A stretch of DNA of 64,000 nucleotides from CAYYKD01 sp964471825 (GCA_964471825.1 CAYYKD010000006.1:62001-126000); one strand, 5' to 3'. Numbered from the stretch's first letter, positions 52,844 to 62,110 are shown. Program-made: numbers and translations. The notes: generated from the sequence alone by a model not told the origin.

Positions 52844-53842
52844 TTTTTTAGAAATCCCTTGAAGTTTGATCTCTAGTGACCAGCTGTAGGACTCGAGTGG
52901 ATAGGTTGTAATATATCGGTTATTCTTGTAGGCTGTCTCCAATGAGTCATAGTAACCCGTACTTGGTTCAAGGGCGGCATTAAATTCGTTCTTAAATCCG
53001 CCCTCATTTATCCAAACACCAAGATAGGGAATTTGTACCCTATCAAAGCAGATTGTTAACTTGATTCTATTCTTATTTAGGGTTATTGAACATTCACTTA
53101 GAGAGTTATTATTTATTGAATTTAGATTTATAGAATTATTATCTGTTATAAGATCATTGTCTGTTATAAGATCATTGTCTGTTGAATTATCTGTTCTATA
53201 GGGTTGTTGATAGAGATAAAATTTTTCCGTATTACATGTGTTTCTATTTTTAATCTTTGATATATCAAAGCCCTCATTGTTGATCGGGAAACCATGTATT
53301 GATCCGCTTTTTCCGAGATACTTACTGTCCTGCACTACAATTATCCTTGAGCTTTTCGGCAGAATAATCTCTGATTGTTCATCACAGGCAAATAGCGGGT
53401 GGAAAGCCCAGAGCCAGACAAATTTTTGTTTAGAATTATTTGTTAGTTTGTAGTTCAGCCGTATAGCATTTTCATATAGCGAAATATCTCTTTTGAAGGT
53501 ATAGTCAAATGCTGTACCATTTACAGATTGATTGATACAGTTCTCAACTACCTGACTATGCCATGGAACACTCCAGAGTTCGCCGTGGTCCGGAATTATT
53601 AATGATCTGTCAAGCGGGTAACATGAAGTGTCAATCGCCGGAAACATTTCATCTATACCTGAGGTGTCATACCTGTCAAATCTATCACCGTAGATAGGTT
53701 GGATGTAGCCATCTGTTGGTTGGCTTAGAAGTTCAAACCCGGTAGGTTTGTGGATTATTGATGATATCTTACCGCCGATTTCAGGGATGACTGTAAGGGA
53801 GATGTTTTCATTTTCTATTTTCTGCTTAAGTAGTTGTTTCAT
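52826..53842 (-). CDS. Galactose mutarotase-like (aldose-1-epimerase fold) protein
   Basis: 338 aa. IPDHGELWSVPW and LWAFHPLF are the mutarotase His/Trp-type blocks, and EPSTGYYDSL gives the C-terminal acidic residue. The catalytic pattern (His in NHG/DHGE, His in HPxF, late Glu) is broadly present, so it probably binds a hexose or an anomeric sugar. The enzyme substrate is not evident; relatives include aldose-1-epimerase and uncharacterised DUF families. A low-complexity insertion near 215-245 (repeated DNDLIT) comes from an 18-bp tandem duplication (53143-53178). Confidence 0.7.
   Translation of the reverse strand: MKQLLKQKIENENISLTVIPEIGGKISSIIHKPTGFELLSQPTDGYIQPIYGDRFDRYDTSGIDEMFPAIDTSCYPLDRSLIIPDHGELWSVPWHSQVVENCINQSVNGTAFDYTFKRDISLYENAIRLNYKLTNNSKQKFVWLWAFHPLFACDEQSEIILPKSSRIIVVQDSKYLGKSGSIHGFPINNEGFDISKIKNRNTCNTEKFYLYQQPYRTDNSTDNDLITDNDLITDNNSINLNSINNNSLSECSITLNKNRIKLTICFDRVQIPYLGVWINEGGFKNEFNAALEPSTGYYDSLETAYKNNRYITTYPLESYSWSLEIKLQGISKKLFLAE
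53143..53178. repeat. In-frame 18-bp tandem duplication inside mutarotase-like gene
   Basis: CTGTTATAAGATCATTGT occurs perfectly at 53143-53160 and 53161-53178, followed by a decayed third copy. It encodes DNDLIT repeats on the minus strand, in a region that is otherwise low complexity. Confidence 0.75.
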
Positions 53843-53947
53843 TTGATATAAGTTACTATAAAATACTCTATATGTAAATAGAGGTTAAATAATATATTAC
53901 AAAATATATTTCTTGCATTATTAAAACTTTTATCTTATATTGTCGAA

Positions 53948-53974
53948 GGCTTCTGCAAAAATAAATTTTAAATT
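53948..53974. repeat. Diverged half of the dispersed element (copy G)
   Basis: GGCTTCTGCAAAAATAAATT and the following seven bases match the reverse complement of the right half of copy A with a few changes. It covers what would be the N-terminal extension of the acyl-ligase ORF, which supports the ATG at 53988. Confidence 0.5.
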
Positions 53975-53987
53975 AAAGCAGGTAACT

Positions 53988-56456
53988 ATGATAATTAGGG
54001 ACTTTGACAAGACAGCTATCATCTATGGCGAACAGACTATATCGTACAGCTCGCTGATCAATAACATTAACTTTTTTTGTGACCTCTATTTGATTCAAAA
54101 GGGGGACAGGGTTATCATTTTTGGTGAGAATAGGCCTGAATGGATATATGCTTTTTATTCTGTCTGGTATAATGGGGGAGCTTCGGTTGCAGTTGATTAT
54201 CTATCAAGTGCTGATGAGCTTTCATATATCATAAAGGACTGTGAGCCGCGTGTTATATTCTGCTCAAGTATTAATAGGCAGTCCGCATTGGATGGTGTTA
54301 AGCAGTCCGGTTTAAATCTAAAGGTTATTGTACTGGATGAGGTTGTCTGCGGGCAGACGACTAAGCGGGTTGAGATAGAGAGAGATACAGAGGAGACCGC
54401 AGTTCTTATATACACCTCAGGTACAACCGGTAGTCCTAAGGGAGTTATGTTGTCCTTCAAAAATATCTATGCAAATATTGAGGGGATAATGGCATTAAGG
54501 ATGTTTGAAAAGCCTGACAGGTTTGCCGTTATACTTCCATTTCATCACATATATCCATTAACAGGTACAGTTGTGCTTCCTCTACTGCACGGGATAACAC
54601 TAGTAATAATTGAGAAGTTGTCAAGTGATGTTATTCTTGCTGCATTTCAGAAACATAAGATGACAATCCTATTTGGTGTGCCGAGATTATATAATCTTTT
54701 TCACAAGGCGATCACAGATAAGATTAAGGCAAAATTTATAACCAGGGCGTTATTTAATCTTTGCAGAAAGCTAAATAGCCGTGGCCTTAGTAGAACAATA
54801 TTTAAAAAAGTACACAAGCTCTTTGGCTCCCATGTTAGATTTTTTCTTACAGGCGGTTCAAAGATCAATCAGAATGTAACAGATGACTTTAGAACGCTTG
54901 GATTCACAGTAACAGAGGGGTATGGACTTTCAGAGACTTCACCTTTAAATACTGCAAATAACTCCCCAGGTGTATATCGTACAGGTTCTATAGGAAAACC
55001 TCTTTTTAATGTAGAGGCGAAGATAGTTGATAATGAGATTGTTGTAAAGGGCGATCATGTAATGAAGGGGTACTATAACAAACCTAAAGAAACGGCAGAG
55101 GTTCTCAAGGACGGTTGGTTCTACACAGGTGATGAGGGCTATATTGATGAAGATGGCTTTGTTTTTATTACGGGACGAAAGAAGGAGTTACTTGTTCTTC
55201 CTAATGGTAAGAAGATTAATCCTGAGGAGATTGAGAGTAAGATACTTGAGATCTCACCTGATCTGGTTAAGGAGATAGGGGTTTTTGTAAAGGATAGTCA
55301 ACTTTTTGCTCTAATTTTGCCAAATTTTGAAAATCTTAAAAAGAACTATATGCTTAATATAATGGAAACAGTCAAATGGCAGATACTTGATAACTATAAC
55401 AAGGCGGCAAGGGACTTTAAGAAGGTTTTCAACTTTCAGATTGTTAATGAGGAGCTTCCTAAGACGAGGCTCGGCAAGTTAAAGAGGTTTGTATTTCCAC
55501 AGCTGTCTGAGGCGAAGAATACAGTTACTGAACATAAAGCTGACCCTGATAACGGGGATTTCAGGATTATTAAGAAATATCTTTCTGAGGTTACCGGAGG
55601 TGCGGTATATATTGACAGTCACATAGAGCTTGATCTGGGATTGGATTCGCTTGGGAAGATAGAGTTTCAGAGTTTTATTGAGAATACATTTGGTATAGTT
55701 CTTTCAAATGAGGATCTGGTGTCAAACTATATGTTATCCGATCTGGTTGATTACATATCAGAGCGAAAGACCAAAAATGAGACAGAGGAGATTAATTGGG
55801 AAAAAATACTTAATGAGGATATAAACATTAAGGTCAAGTCAAGGCCGTTCTTTTCATTCATTGCGAAGTTTATAATTCTGATATTCGGCAAGATCTACTT
55901 CTTGTTGGGTGTTAGGGGCAAAAAAAATCTGCCTAAATCACCATTTATATTTGCACCTAACCATGAGAGTTTTCTTGATCCATTTTTAATTGCTGCAAGT
56001 TTGCCCGGAAAGGTTCTAAAGAATACCTATTTTCTTGCTAATGACAAACATTTCAAGAAGAATTTTAACGCATTTATAGGTAAGTCGTCAAATATTCTTA
56101 CTGTTGATATTAATAGGAATCTCAAGATTTCACTTCAGAAGATCGCTCATCTTATCAAGCATAAAAAGAATATTGTAATATTCCCGGAGGGAGCTAGAAG
56201 CAGGGATGGTTCTTTGATGGATTTTAAGAAGACCTTTTCGATATTAAGTAAGGTTTTGAATGTTCCTGTAGTTCCCGTCTGTATAGATGGTTCTGGACAC
56301 TCATTTCCGATCGGCAAGAAGTTTCCAAGACCTGGTAAGATAAGGGTTAGTTTCCTGGATCCGATATATCCTGAGGAGCTAGATCTTAACAGCATAACCA
56401 ATAAGACAAGAGAGGCAATAGCATCTGTACTCGATATGAGGATAACAAAGAAGTAG
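53988..56456 (+). CDS. Fused acyl-(ACP/CoA) ligase - ACP - lysophospholipid acyltransferase
   Basis: About 822 aa from the ATG at 53988; a TTG at 53940 lies inside a repeat. The AMP-binding ligase (about 1-530) has TSGTTGSPKG near 142 and the later blocks FTGDEGY and VTGRKKE-type FITGRKKELLV. A phosphopantetheine-binding ACP follows with Ser in LGLDSLGKIEF near 553. The C-terminal LPLAT domain has NHESFLDP (near 657) and FPEGARSRDG (near 731), and continues PVVPVCIDGSG. One chain could activate a fatty acid, load it onto its own ACP and transfer it to a lysophospholipid. E. coli Aas lacks the internal ACP. The NFACT gene starts 3 bp later. Confidence 0.85.
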   Translation: MIIRDFDKTAIIYGEQTISYSSLINNINFFCDLYLIQKGDRVIIFGENRPEWIYAFYSVWYNGGASVAVDYLSSADELSYIIKDCEPRVIFCSSINRQSALDGVKQSGLNLKVIVLDEVVCGQTTKRVEIERDTEETAVLIYTSGTTGSPKGVMLSFKNIYANIEGIMALRMFEKPDRFAVILPFHHIYPLTGTVVLPLLHGITLVIIEKLSSDVILAAFQKHKMTILFGVPRLYNLFHKAITDKIKAKFITRALFNLCRKLNSRGLSRTIFKKVHKLFGSHVRFFLTGGSKINQNVTDDFRTLGFTVTEGYGLSETSPLNTANNSPGVYRTGSIGKPLFNVEAKIVDNEIVVKGDHVMKGYYNKPKETAEVLKDGWFYTGDEGYIDEDGFVFITGRKKELLVLPNGKKINPEEIESKILEISPDLVKEIGVFVKDSQLFALILPNFENLKKNYMLNIMETVKWQILDNYNKAARDFKKVFNFQIVNEELPKTRLGKLKRFVFPQLSEAKNTVTEHKADPDNGDFRIIKKYLSEVTGGAVYIDSHIELDLGLDSLGKIEFQSFIENTFGIVLSNEDLVSNYMLSDLVDYISERKTKNETEEINWEKILNEDINIKVKSRPFFSFIAKFIILIFGKIYFLLGVRGKKNLPKSPFIFAPNHESFLDPFLIAASLPGKVLKNTYFLANDKHFKKNFNAFIGKSSNILTVDINRNLKISLQKIAHLIKHKKNIVIFPEGARSRDGSLMDFKKTFSILSKVLNVPVVPVCIDGSGHSFPIGKKFPRPGKIRVSFLDPIYPEELDLNSITNKTREAIASVLDMRITKK

Positions 56457-56459
56457 CCT

Positions 56460-57905
56460 ATGTCGCTTAATTGTTTGGAGATCGAGGAAATAGTTAATTC
56501 TGTTATGATAGGACAGGCAAGGTTTAAGAGAGCCTATCAGGGTGATAAGAATTCGTTAACATTGTCTTTTCAGTTGGAAAATCGAGATATTCAGCTGGTA
56601 ATTAATACAGTTTCCGGCTTGAATAGGCTCTATTTTGATAAGTCACATCTTCCCAGGAAGAATAAAACTCCCGGCCGTTTCTCGGAGATCATAAATTCTG
56701 AGTTGTATTCTGCACGGTTACTCTCTATCAGGCAGATCAATCTCAATAGAATTGTTCTAATCGAGATGATGGTCTTTGAAAGGAAGATGTTCATCGCTGC
56801 CCGTCTTCATGGAGCAAGTGCAAATATACTTCTCCTTGATGCGGATTTTATCATAATTGATGCTCTTAGGCGTTACTCCGCTAAGGGGGAGTGGCCCGGA
56901 GAACAGTTTGTGCTACCGGAACATTCTGTAGAATGGCAGGCCGGACTCAGGTCCTCGGTAGCCCCTGATAACCCTTTGGTTAGAAAGTACGCCATAAGGC
57001 CGGAGTTCATAGGCACTGATATCAATCTCGCTGTGAGGGATTATTTCAACTCGATTGAGTCTCGTCAAATCTATGAAAGAAAGAGGGACGCATTAATTGA
57101 GAAGCTGTCGAGGCTCTTAGGTGGAATTAACAGTTCAATTAAAAACGCATCACAATTTTTAAATAATGAAAATCAGGCAATCTACTTGAAATATGGTGAA
57201 CTGATAAAGAACAATATCTATAATATAAAGCAGGGTTTAAGTTTTGTTGAGTGCTTTGATTATGAAGCAGATTCTCTTATAAGGGTGCCATTACGAAGTG
57301 AGTTAACACCGATAGAGAATTCAAAGAGATATTTTGAAAAATACAAGAAGATTAAAGATGGGCGGTTTAAGTGGGAGCAGGAACTGGCCGGCTTAAAAGT
57401 AAGGTCAGAGGAACTCGAAAAATTATTGCGGTTTGCAAAGGATGCAGGGCGCATAGATGAGATAAATAATATTGACCAATCAATTAGTTCTAAAAAAAAT
57501 GAAAAACTGACCGAGAATAGAGTACGGAGTCCGGGCAAGGTCTACGAGATAGCCGGTGGTTATATGGCCGTTGTATCAAGAAGTGCAAAAGAGGCTGATG
57601 AGATATTGTCAAGATCTGTTAGAGGTAATGACTTCTGGTTTCATATCAGGGACAATGCCGGAAGCCATGTTATAGTGAGATATCAGAATAGCGATGAGTT
57701 ACCGTACAATACAATGATAGATGGGGCACTATTGGCTCACTATTTTAGCAAGTCCCGTAGTGAAAAAGAAACAGATATCTATTATACGCGGGTTAAGTAT
57801 TTGAAAAAAACAGGCGGAGGTAAGGCAGGCCTTGTATTGCCAACCTTTGAGAAGAATATTAAGTCAGTTATGGATATCGATAGGATAAATATAATAACCG
57901 GATAG
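56460..57905 (+). CDS. NFACT-family protein (RqcH-like)
   Basis: 481 aa, shorter than B. subtilis RqcH. The NFACT-N/HhH part comes first, with a coiled-coil region (about 290-350). The NFACT-R domain then shows VRGNDFWFHIRDNAGSHVIVRYQN. RqcH binds stalled large ribosomal subunits and adds Ala tails. In characterised NFACT-N domains an Asp-Arg pair (D97-R98 in RqcH) contacts tRNA. Here the aligned pair reads Asn96-Arg97 (NLNRIVLIEM). So tRNA recruitment may be altered, or this may be a different NFACT branch. Confidence 0.78.
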   Translation: MSLNCLEIEEIVNSVMIGQARFKRAYQGDKNSLTLSFQLENRDIQLVINTVSGLNRLYFDKSHLPRKNKTPGRFSEIINSELYSARLLSIRQINLNRIVLIEMMVFERKMFIAARLHGASANILLLDADFIIIDALRRYSAKGEWPGEQFVLPEHSVEWQAGLRSSVAPDNPLVRKYAIRPEFIGTDINLAVRDYFNSIESRQIYERKRDALIEKLSRLLGGINSSIKNASQFLNNENQAIYLKYGELIKNNIYNIKQGLSFVECFDYEADSLIRVPLRSELTPIENSKRYFEKYKKIKDGRFKWEQELAGLKVRSEELEKLLRFAKDAGRIDEINNIDQSISSKKNEKLTENRVRSPGKVYEIAGGYMAVVSRSAKEADEILSRSVRGNDFWFHIRDNAGSHVIVRYQNSDELPYNTMIDGALLAHYFSKSRSEKETDIYYTRVKYLKKTGGGKAGLVLPTFEKNIKSVMDIDRINIITG

Positions 57906-57964
57906 TTATAGTCGGTGAAAGTGTCAAGTGAAGTTCTATTTAATTTTACTAAGAAGGATTTATC

Positions 57965-58804
57965 ATGATGAAGAAGTTTTTATTAGTGTACTTTCTGTTT
58001 ATTTCGTTAGTTAGTGTAGGCGGATCAACAATATTGCCAACCGGTGTTTTTACATTTTCATTAAGCGATGAGGATAGCAGGACTATTCTTCAGTCAGTAT
58101 TAGCCGGATTAAACCAGAATCAATCAATAACACCGCTTAACTTAAAATTAACAGAGGTCTTTATAGAGAAGGTAAATAATAAAAATGTACAGGAAACAAT
58201 ACTGCAACCCTTAATAGAGAAACATTTAAGGGTTGACACTATCATAGAGTTATTTGGAGAGAGGTCATTTGATGTAACTACAATATTTATATACCTTATT
58301 GATTTTCATACAACAGAGGTTCACAGGTATTACAAGATAGTTTACTCGGACACAGAGACACTTCAGTCAGAGGTTGCAACGCTTGATTTTACATATACAG
58401 TTGACAGGGAAGATAAACGAACCAAGATTACAGTTCTTGAGCTGGACTCAACTATTAAGGATGAGCCTTTTGTGCATCTCATCAAACTGGAGAGTGCCGG
58501 TTATTTTTATCGAAACAGCAGATATAGACTATATGATAAAAAAATTGTCTCTAAGATAATTAATATAAATGAAAAATATTCGGCTGTAATTAATGGGAAT
58601 AAACACACACTGCTTGGAAACTCAAGATTTACAGATATAGATCTTCTGGTAATGACGCGACTATCATTATTTCGAGGACACAGGAATATTATTACAAGAG
58701 TTGTCCGCTCCGGTAGTGCGGCAATAATTCAAACAAAAAAGGCTGTTCTTCCGAATAATAAATTTGCCTATGAGCATTACCTAAAGATGCTTAATGGAAT
58801 ATAG
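57965..58804 (+). CDS. Secreted protein of unknown function
   Basis: 279 aa with a signal peptide (about 1-20, ending VGGS). The mature part has alternating beta strands and helices. One visible region is LKLTEVFIEKVNNKNVQETI. No catalytic motif or known family is recognised. AAGGATTTATC precedes the start, ATG 57965 or 57968. It is 59 bp from the NFACT gene and convergent with the chemoreceptor gene. Confidence 0.6.
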   Translation: MMKKFLLVYFLFISLVSVGGSTILPTGVFTFSLSDEDSRTILQSVLAGLNQNQSITPLNLKLTEVFIEKVNNKNVQETILQPLIEKHLRVDTIIELFGERSFDVTTIFIYLIDFHTTEVHRYYKIVYSDTETLQSEVATLDFTYTVDREDKRTKITVLELDSTIKDEPFVHLIKLESAGYFYRNSRYRLYDKKIVSKIININEKYSAVINGNKHTLLGNSRFTDIDLLVMTRLSLFRGHRNIITRVVRSGSAAIIQTKKAVLPNNKFAYEHYLKMLNGI

Positions 58805-58882
58805 GACACTTCCAAACACTGAGTATTTAGAAGGCCATATTGGGATAAGATGGTATTATAGTCTTTAAAAAACCATAAAAAA

Positions 58883-60649
58883 TTAAACTATAAACTTGTT
58901 TACTTCAACTTCAAGTTTTGTTGTATTAGATGCATTCTCGGTACCCATATCGGTTATACGGATCATAGAGTTCATAATTTCATGAACTCCTGATGTCATA
59001 TCTTTGATGGAATGAACATTGGTTGAGGATAGCTCTGTTACATTTTGCATTGATTTTTCAATATTATCTGTTCTTGAAAACATCTCCTTAGAGGAGTCTC
59101 GGAGGTTTTCTGTTATGCTTACCTGATTGTGCAGTGCCTGAAGAATCTGGTTACTGCCGATTGAGAGTTCATTCATCCCGTTGATGATCTCTGTCATACT
59201 TGATGAAACATCTCCTATACTTGTTGTCATTTGCCTAATGGTCTCACCTGTCCTATTTGTTATTTCAGTAGTTGACTGTATTTTTGAGATTACATCATTT
59301 AGTGATTTTGATATCATCTTAGCATTTCCTGCTGTTGTTTCAGCAAGTTTTCTAATTTCATCTGCAACAACCGCGAAACCTTTCCCTGCATCTCCTGCAT
59401 GTGCAGCCTCTATTGCAGCATTCATTGCCAGAAGATCTGTCTGACTTGCAACATTGTTAATTACGGCGATCATCTCAAGGATAGCACCGGCTGACTTTGA
59501 TATTTCAACGATAGCGGATAGTGTTTCCTCCATATCCTGTTCGCCATGAGTCGCCGTATCGGTAAGGTTTTTTATAAGTGAAATTCTGTCCTGTGCAATT
59601 CGTGATATGTTTTGAATGTTTGCTACCATCTCTTCTATGGATGCACTTGACTCTGTTACCGCGGCAGTCTGATCTGAGATTTGATTATTTACAGTACTTA
59701 TGTATTTTTTTACCTCATTAACAGTTGCGTTTGATTTTATGATCTCGTCATTTAGCTGATTATTTTTCATTTCAATTGATGTCATCATTGCTGCAATCTC
59801 CTCGGTGGATGTAGCAACAGTCTGTGTGCTGAATGACAGTTCTGTGCCTAGATTTTTGTTTGACACAGAAACAGTTCGTAGGGTTTGAATAATTGATTTT
59901 ATATTATCAATAAATGAATTATAGGAGTTTGCAAGACTTCCCAGTTCATCAGAGGCGTTAATTGTAACGGTTTTTGTTAGATCACCCTGAGAGCCATAGT
60001 TAAAGGTCTCTTTAAATCTAAGTATGTCTTTTACAATTGATCTTGCAAATTGCAGTGAGAAGCCAAAGGCTATTAATGAAAGAATAACGCCAAATATAGA
60101 TATTGTGTTTAGTTGTTTCAATTTTTTATTTGAGATTTTTTCAAACATAACTACAGCCTTGTCCGACTCACTTACTATTGCCGGGTTTCCTGTAATAATC
60201 TTGTTTAAATCTTCGGGATTATTATTTAAAAGGTATTGATCAATTAATGAATAATAATTATTCCATAGTTTTTCAACTACCTGAAGTTGTTCATATACCT
60301 GTTTATTCGTTACCTTTTTTAGTAAGGTTTTATTTGAATTATCGGCTTTTAATGGAACTTCTCCGCCGTTAAGCATTCCAAAAAGTGTTGAGTTAAATAC
60401 TTCTCTTGTAGTGAGAATATTATTTTTTATTGCATCCGATTTATTNNNNNNNNNNTAGACTAGAATTTCTTTTGTGAGTTTCTGACAAAGCATCCGCTGT
60501 CTGCCTGATAGGTTGATCAATAAGGAGTCCTGTTCTGAGCTGTCAACAACTCTTATTACAGAACCCGCAAAGAAAACAACTACTATTATTACAAACAAAT
60601 AAGACAGGATCATAGATACTGAGATGTTAAGTCTTCTTAAGATATTCAT
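58883..60649 (-). CDS. Methyl-accepting chemotaxis protein with PilJ/NarX-type sensor
   Basis: 588 aa, interrupted by ten N. One membrane helix (about 12-32) is followed by an extracytoplasmic sensor with INLSGRQRMLCQKLTKEILV, the signature of type-IV-pilus/NarX-like input domains (PilJ). A second helix (about 178-200) and a HAMP domain lead to a signalling domain whose hairpin tip, VASQTDLLAMNAAIEAAHAGDAGKGFAVVADEIRKLAE, is intact. It should report a small ligand to CheA. No che genes are nearby, as usual for receptors. GGAGAAAAA is the ribosome binding site. Confidence 0.9.
   Translation of the reverse strand: MNILRRLNISVSMILSYLFVIIVVVFFAGSVIRVVDSSEQDSLLINLSGRQRMLCQKLTKEILVXXXXNKSDAIKNNILTTREVFNSTLFGMLNGGEVPLKADNSNKTLLKKVTNKQVYEQLQVVEKLWNNYYSLIDQYLLNNNPEDLNKIITGNPAIVSESDKAVVMFEKISNKKLKQLNTISIFGVILSLIAFGFSLQFARSIVKDILRFKETFNYGSQGDLTKTVTINASDELGSLANSYNSFIDNIKSIIQTLRTVSVSNKNLGTELSFSTQTVATSTEEIAAMMTSIEMKNNQLNDEIIKSNATVNEVKKYISTVNNQISDQTAAVTESSASIEEMVANIQNISRIAQDRISLIKNLTDTATHGEQDMEETLSAIVEISKSAGAILEMIAVINNVASQTDLLAMNAAIEAAHAGDAGKGFAVVADEIRKLAETTAGNAKMISKSLNDVISKIQSTTEITNRTGETIRQMTTSIGDVSSSMTEIINGMNELSIGSNQILQALHNQVSITENLRDSSKEMFSRTDNIEKSMQNVTELSSTNVHSIKDMTSGVHEIMNSMIRITDMGTENASNTTKLEVEVNKFIV
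60446..60455. other. Assembly gap (10 N) inside the chemoreceptor gene
   Basis: Ten N. The frame happens to be kept, and the sensor helix after KEILV is missing an unknown few residues. Confidence 0.9.
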
Positions 60650-60929
60650 TTTTTCTCCAATTATATAGCTAAATATATAGTTAAAATTTATATAGTTTAA
60701 ATTTATAAGTAAATAATTATAAAGTAAACTAAAAACAGCAAACTAAAAATTAATCTTTGATAAGATAAATTATTAAAAAATTAAAATCAACTAAAATCTC
60801 CAAATTCTTTATTTAAGGGTGTTCAGTTTTATGCGGCTCAAATATATATATGGTTCTAATAATCAATAATCTTAAAATACTCAATCTATAGTGCTTGACC
60901 ATGCATGGATAATATTGTATATGTTTTCT

Positions 60930-61361
60930 ATGCCTTTAAAGATAACAGAGATATTTGGATTTGAAAAGACAACTGATATAAAATTACCGTTATTTGCCTC
61001 AAAGATAAAAGCAGGCTTTCCCTCTCCTGCAGATGACTATATTGATAGAAGGCTTGACCTTAATGAACTATTGATTAAGCATCCGGCTTCAACATTTTTT
61101 TTGCGAGTTGAAGGTGAGTCGATGATCGATGCAGGGATACATTCCGGTGATATCCTGATTGTTGATAGGTCTCTTGAGGTCAAAAGTGATAAGATTATTA
61201 TTGCTGTGATAAATGGTGAACTAACAGTTAAACGGATTATTAAGGATAAGGATGGTCTGTTTCTCGTTCCTGAAAATTCCGAGTATCCGATAATTAGGGT
61301 TACTGATGAGATGGAGTTTCAGGTGTGGGGGGTTGTAACCTCTTCAATTCATGTTTTTTGA
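60930..61361 (+). CDS. umuD: UmuD-like translesion polymerase subunit (S24 peptidase family)
   Basis: 143 aa from the ATG at 60930, which puts the motifs where UmuD has them. The cleavage site Ala28-Gly29 is in KIKAGFPSP, catalytic Ser64 in EGESMID and catalytic Lys101 in ELTVKRI (E. coli: S60, K97). FPSPADDYIDRRLDLNELLIKHP is very close to UmuD. It would be cleaved after RecA activation and join a UmuC polymerase. No umuC is in the window. GTG at 60891 and ATG at 60921 are other in-frame options. The upstream 280 bp has no SOS box that I can recognise. Confidence 0.88.
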   Translation: MPLKITEIFGFEKTTDIKLPLFASKIKAGFPSPADDYIDRRLDLNELLIKHPASTFFLRVEGESMIDAGIHSGDILIVDRSLEVKSDKIIIAVINGELTVKRIIKDKDGLFLVPENSEYPIIRVTDEMEFQVWGVVTSSIHVF

Positions 61362-61366
61362 TTGAT

Positions 61367-61999
61367 TTATAGTATAAAGTATCTGGAAAAGACACCGACA
61401 GCAACAGGTATAAGCAGGTTGTCGAAGTCTCCGGTTGGAAATACCTCAACAATAGTAGCAAATAGTGCAAGTATTATTGATTGTTTTGGGCTTAAGCCGC
61501 ATGAGTAGAATACAAATATTAGAGTGAGGAAACATCCCATTGAACCGCTCACAGTTTTACCCGAGGTGAACGGGATCTTCACACCTCTTAAAATCTTACC
61601 ATATAGACTGGCAACACCATCACCAAATGATAGTGCAAATATTGCAATAACGGCGACCCGATAGTCAAAAAGTGTTAGAGATAGAAAAACTCCAAGTGAG
61701 AGTGTTACAGGTCCAAGAATTATCTTTCCGTCATCACGATTTCTTGATGCAAGTTCGGTTATCTCTGTTATTATCGGGATCTTAATTTTATTCATACGCA
61801 TAATTTCAGATAAAAAATAGCCAAGGGTGAGAAGCAGCATAGATATCATGGTTACAGCAGGAATAAAGAAGTAAAAATATGGAACAAATGCCGAGGAAAT
61901 GTGAATAGTTTTTCTGAATATCTCTTTTTTTATCATTATAGAGAAATCAGAGGCTGAATTAACTTCCTGTTTGTTTTTTATTTTTGCTGATTCTGTCAT
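61367..61999 (-). CDS. Dolichol/phytol kinase-family membrane protein
   Basis: 210 aa with six or so helices. The blocks RKTIHISSAFVPYFY (RKxxH), LSFGDGVASLYGKILRGVK and GKTVSGSMGCF match the CTP-dependent dolichol kinase/phytol kinase family (SEC59-like). Family members phosphorylate a polyprenol or phytol, or a diacylglycerol-like lipid. The substrate in this organism is not known; undecaprenol is a possible one. It ends 5 bp from the umuD stop, convergently. The ribosome binding site is weak. Confidence 0.75.
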   Translation of the reverse strand: MTESAKIKNKQEVNSASDFSIMIKKEIFRKTIHISSAFVPYFYFFIPAVTMISMLLLTLGYFLSEIMRMNKIKIPIITEITELASRNRDDGKIILGPVTLSLGVFLSLTLFDYRVAVIAIFALSFGDGVASLYGKILRGVKIPFTSGKTVSGSMGCFLTLIFVFYSCGLSPKQSIILALFATIVEVFPTGDFDNLLIPVAVGVFSRYFIL

Positions 62000-62077
62000 A
62001 TGCGGTTATTCTAATTTAAAAGATAAATTTTGTCAACATTCATTTATTTAACCTTTTTTATTATACTATAGTTAGTT

Positions 62078-62107
62078 GATATTTGAATTTATGATATTTG
62101 AATTTAT
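62078..62107. repeat. Perfect 15-bp tandem duplication upstream of the CHI-like gene
   Basis: GATATTTGAATTTAT occurs at 62078-62092 and 62093-62107 in the upstream region of the 62160 gene. Confidence 0.5.
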
Positions 62108-62110
62108 CAC

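Noticed and set aside
60895..60923. Promoter TTGACC-17-TATATG before umuD
   Set aside because: It would put the start of transcription at or after the candidate start codons, so it is probably chance. It fits only if translation starts at 60930 with almost no leader.
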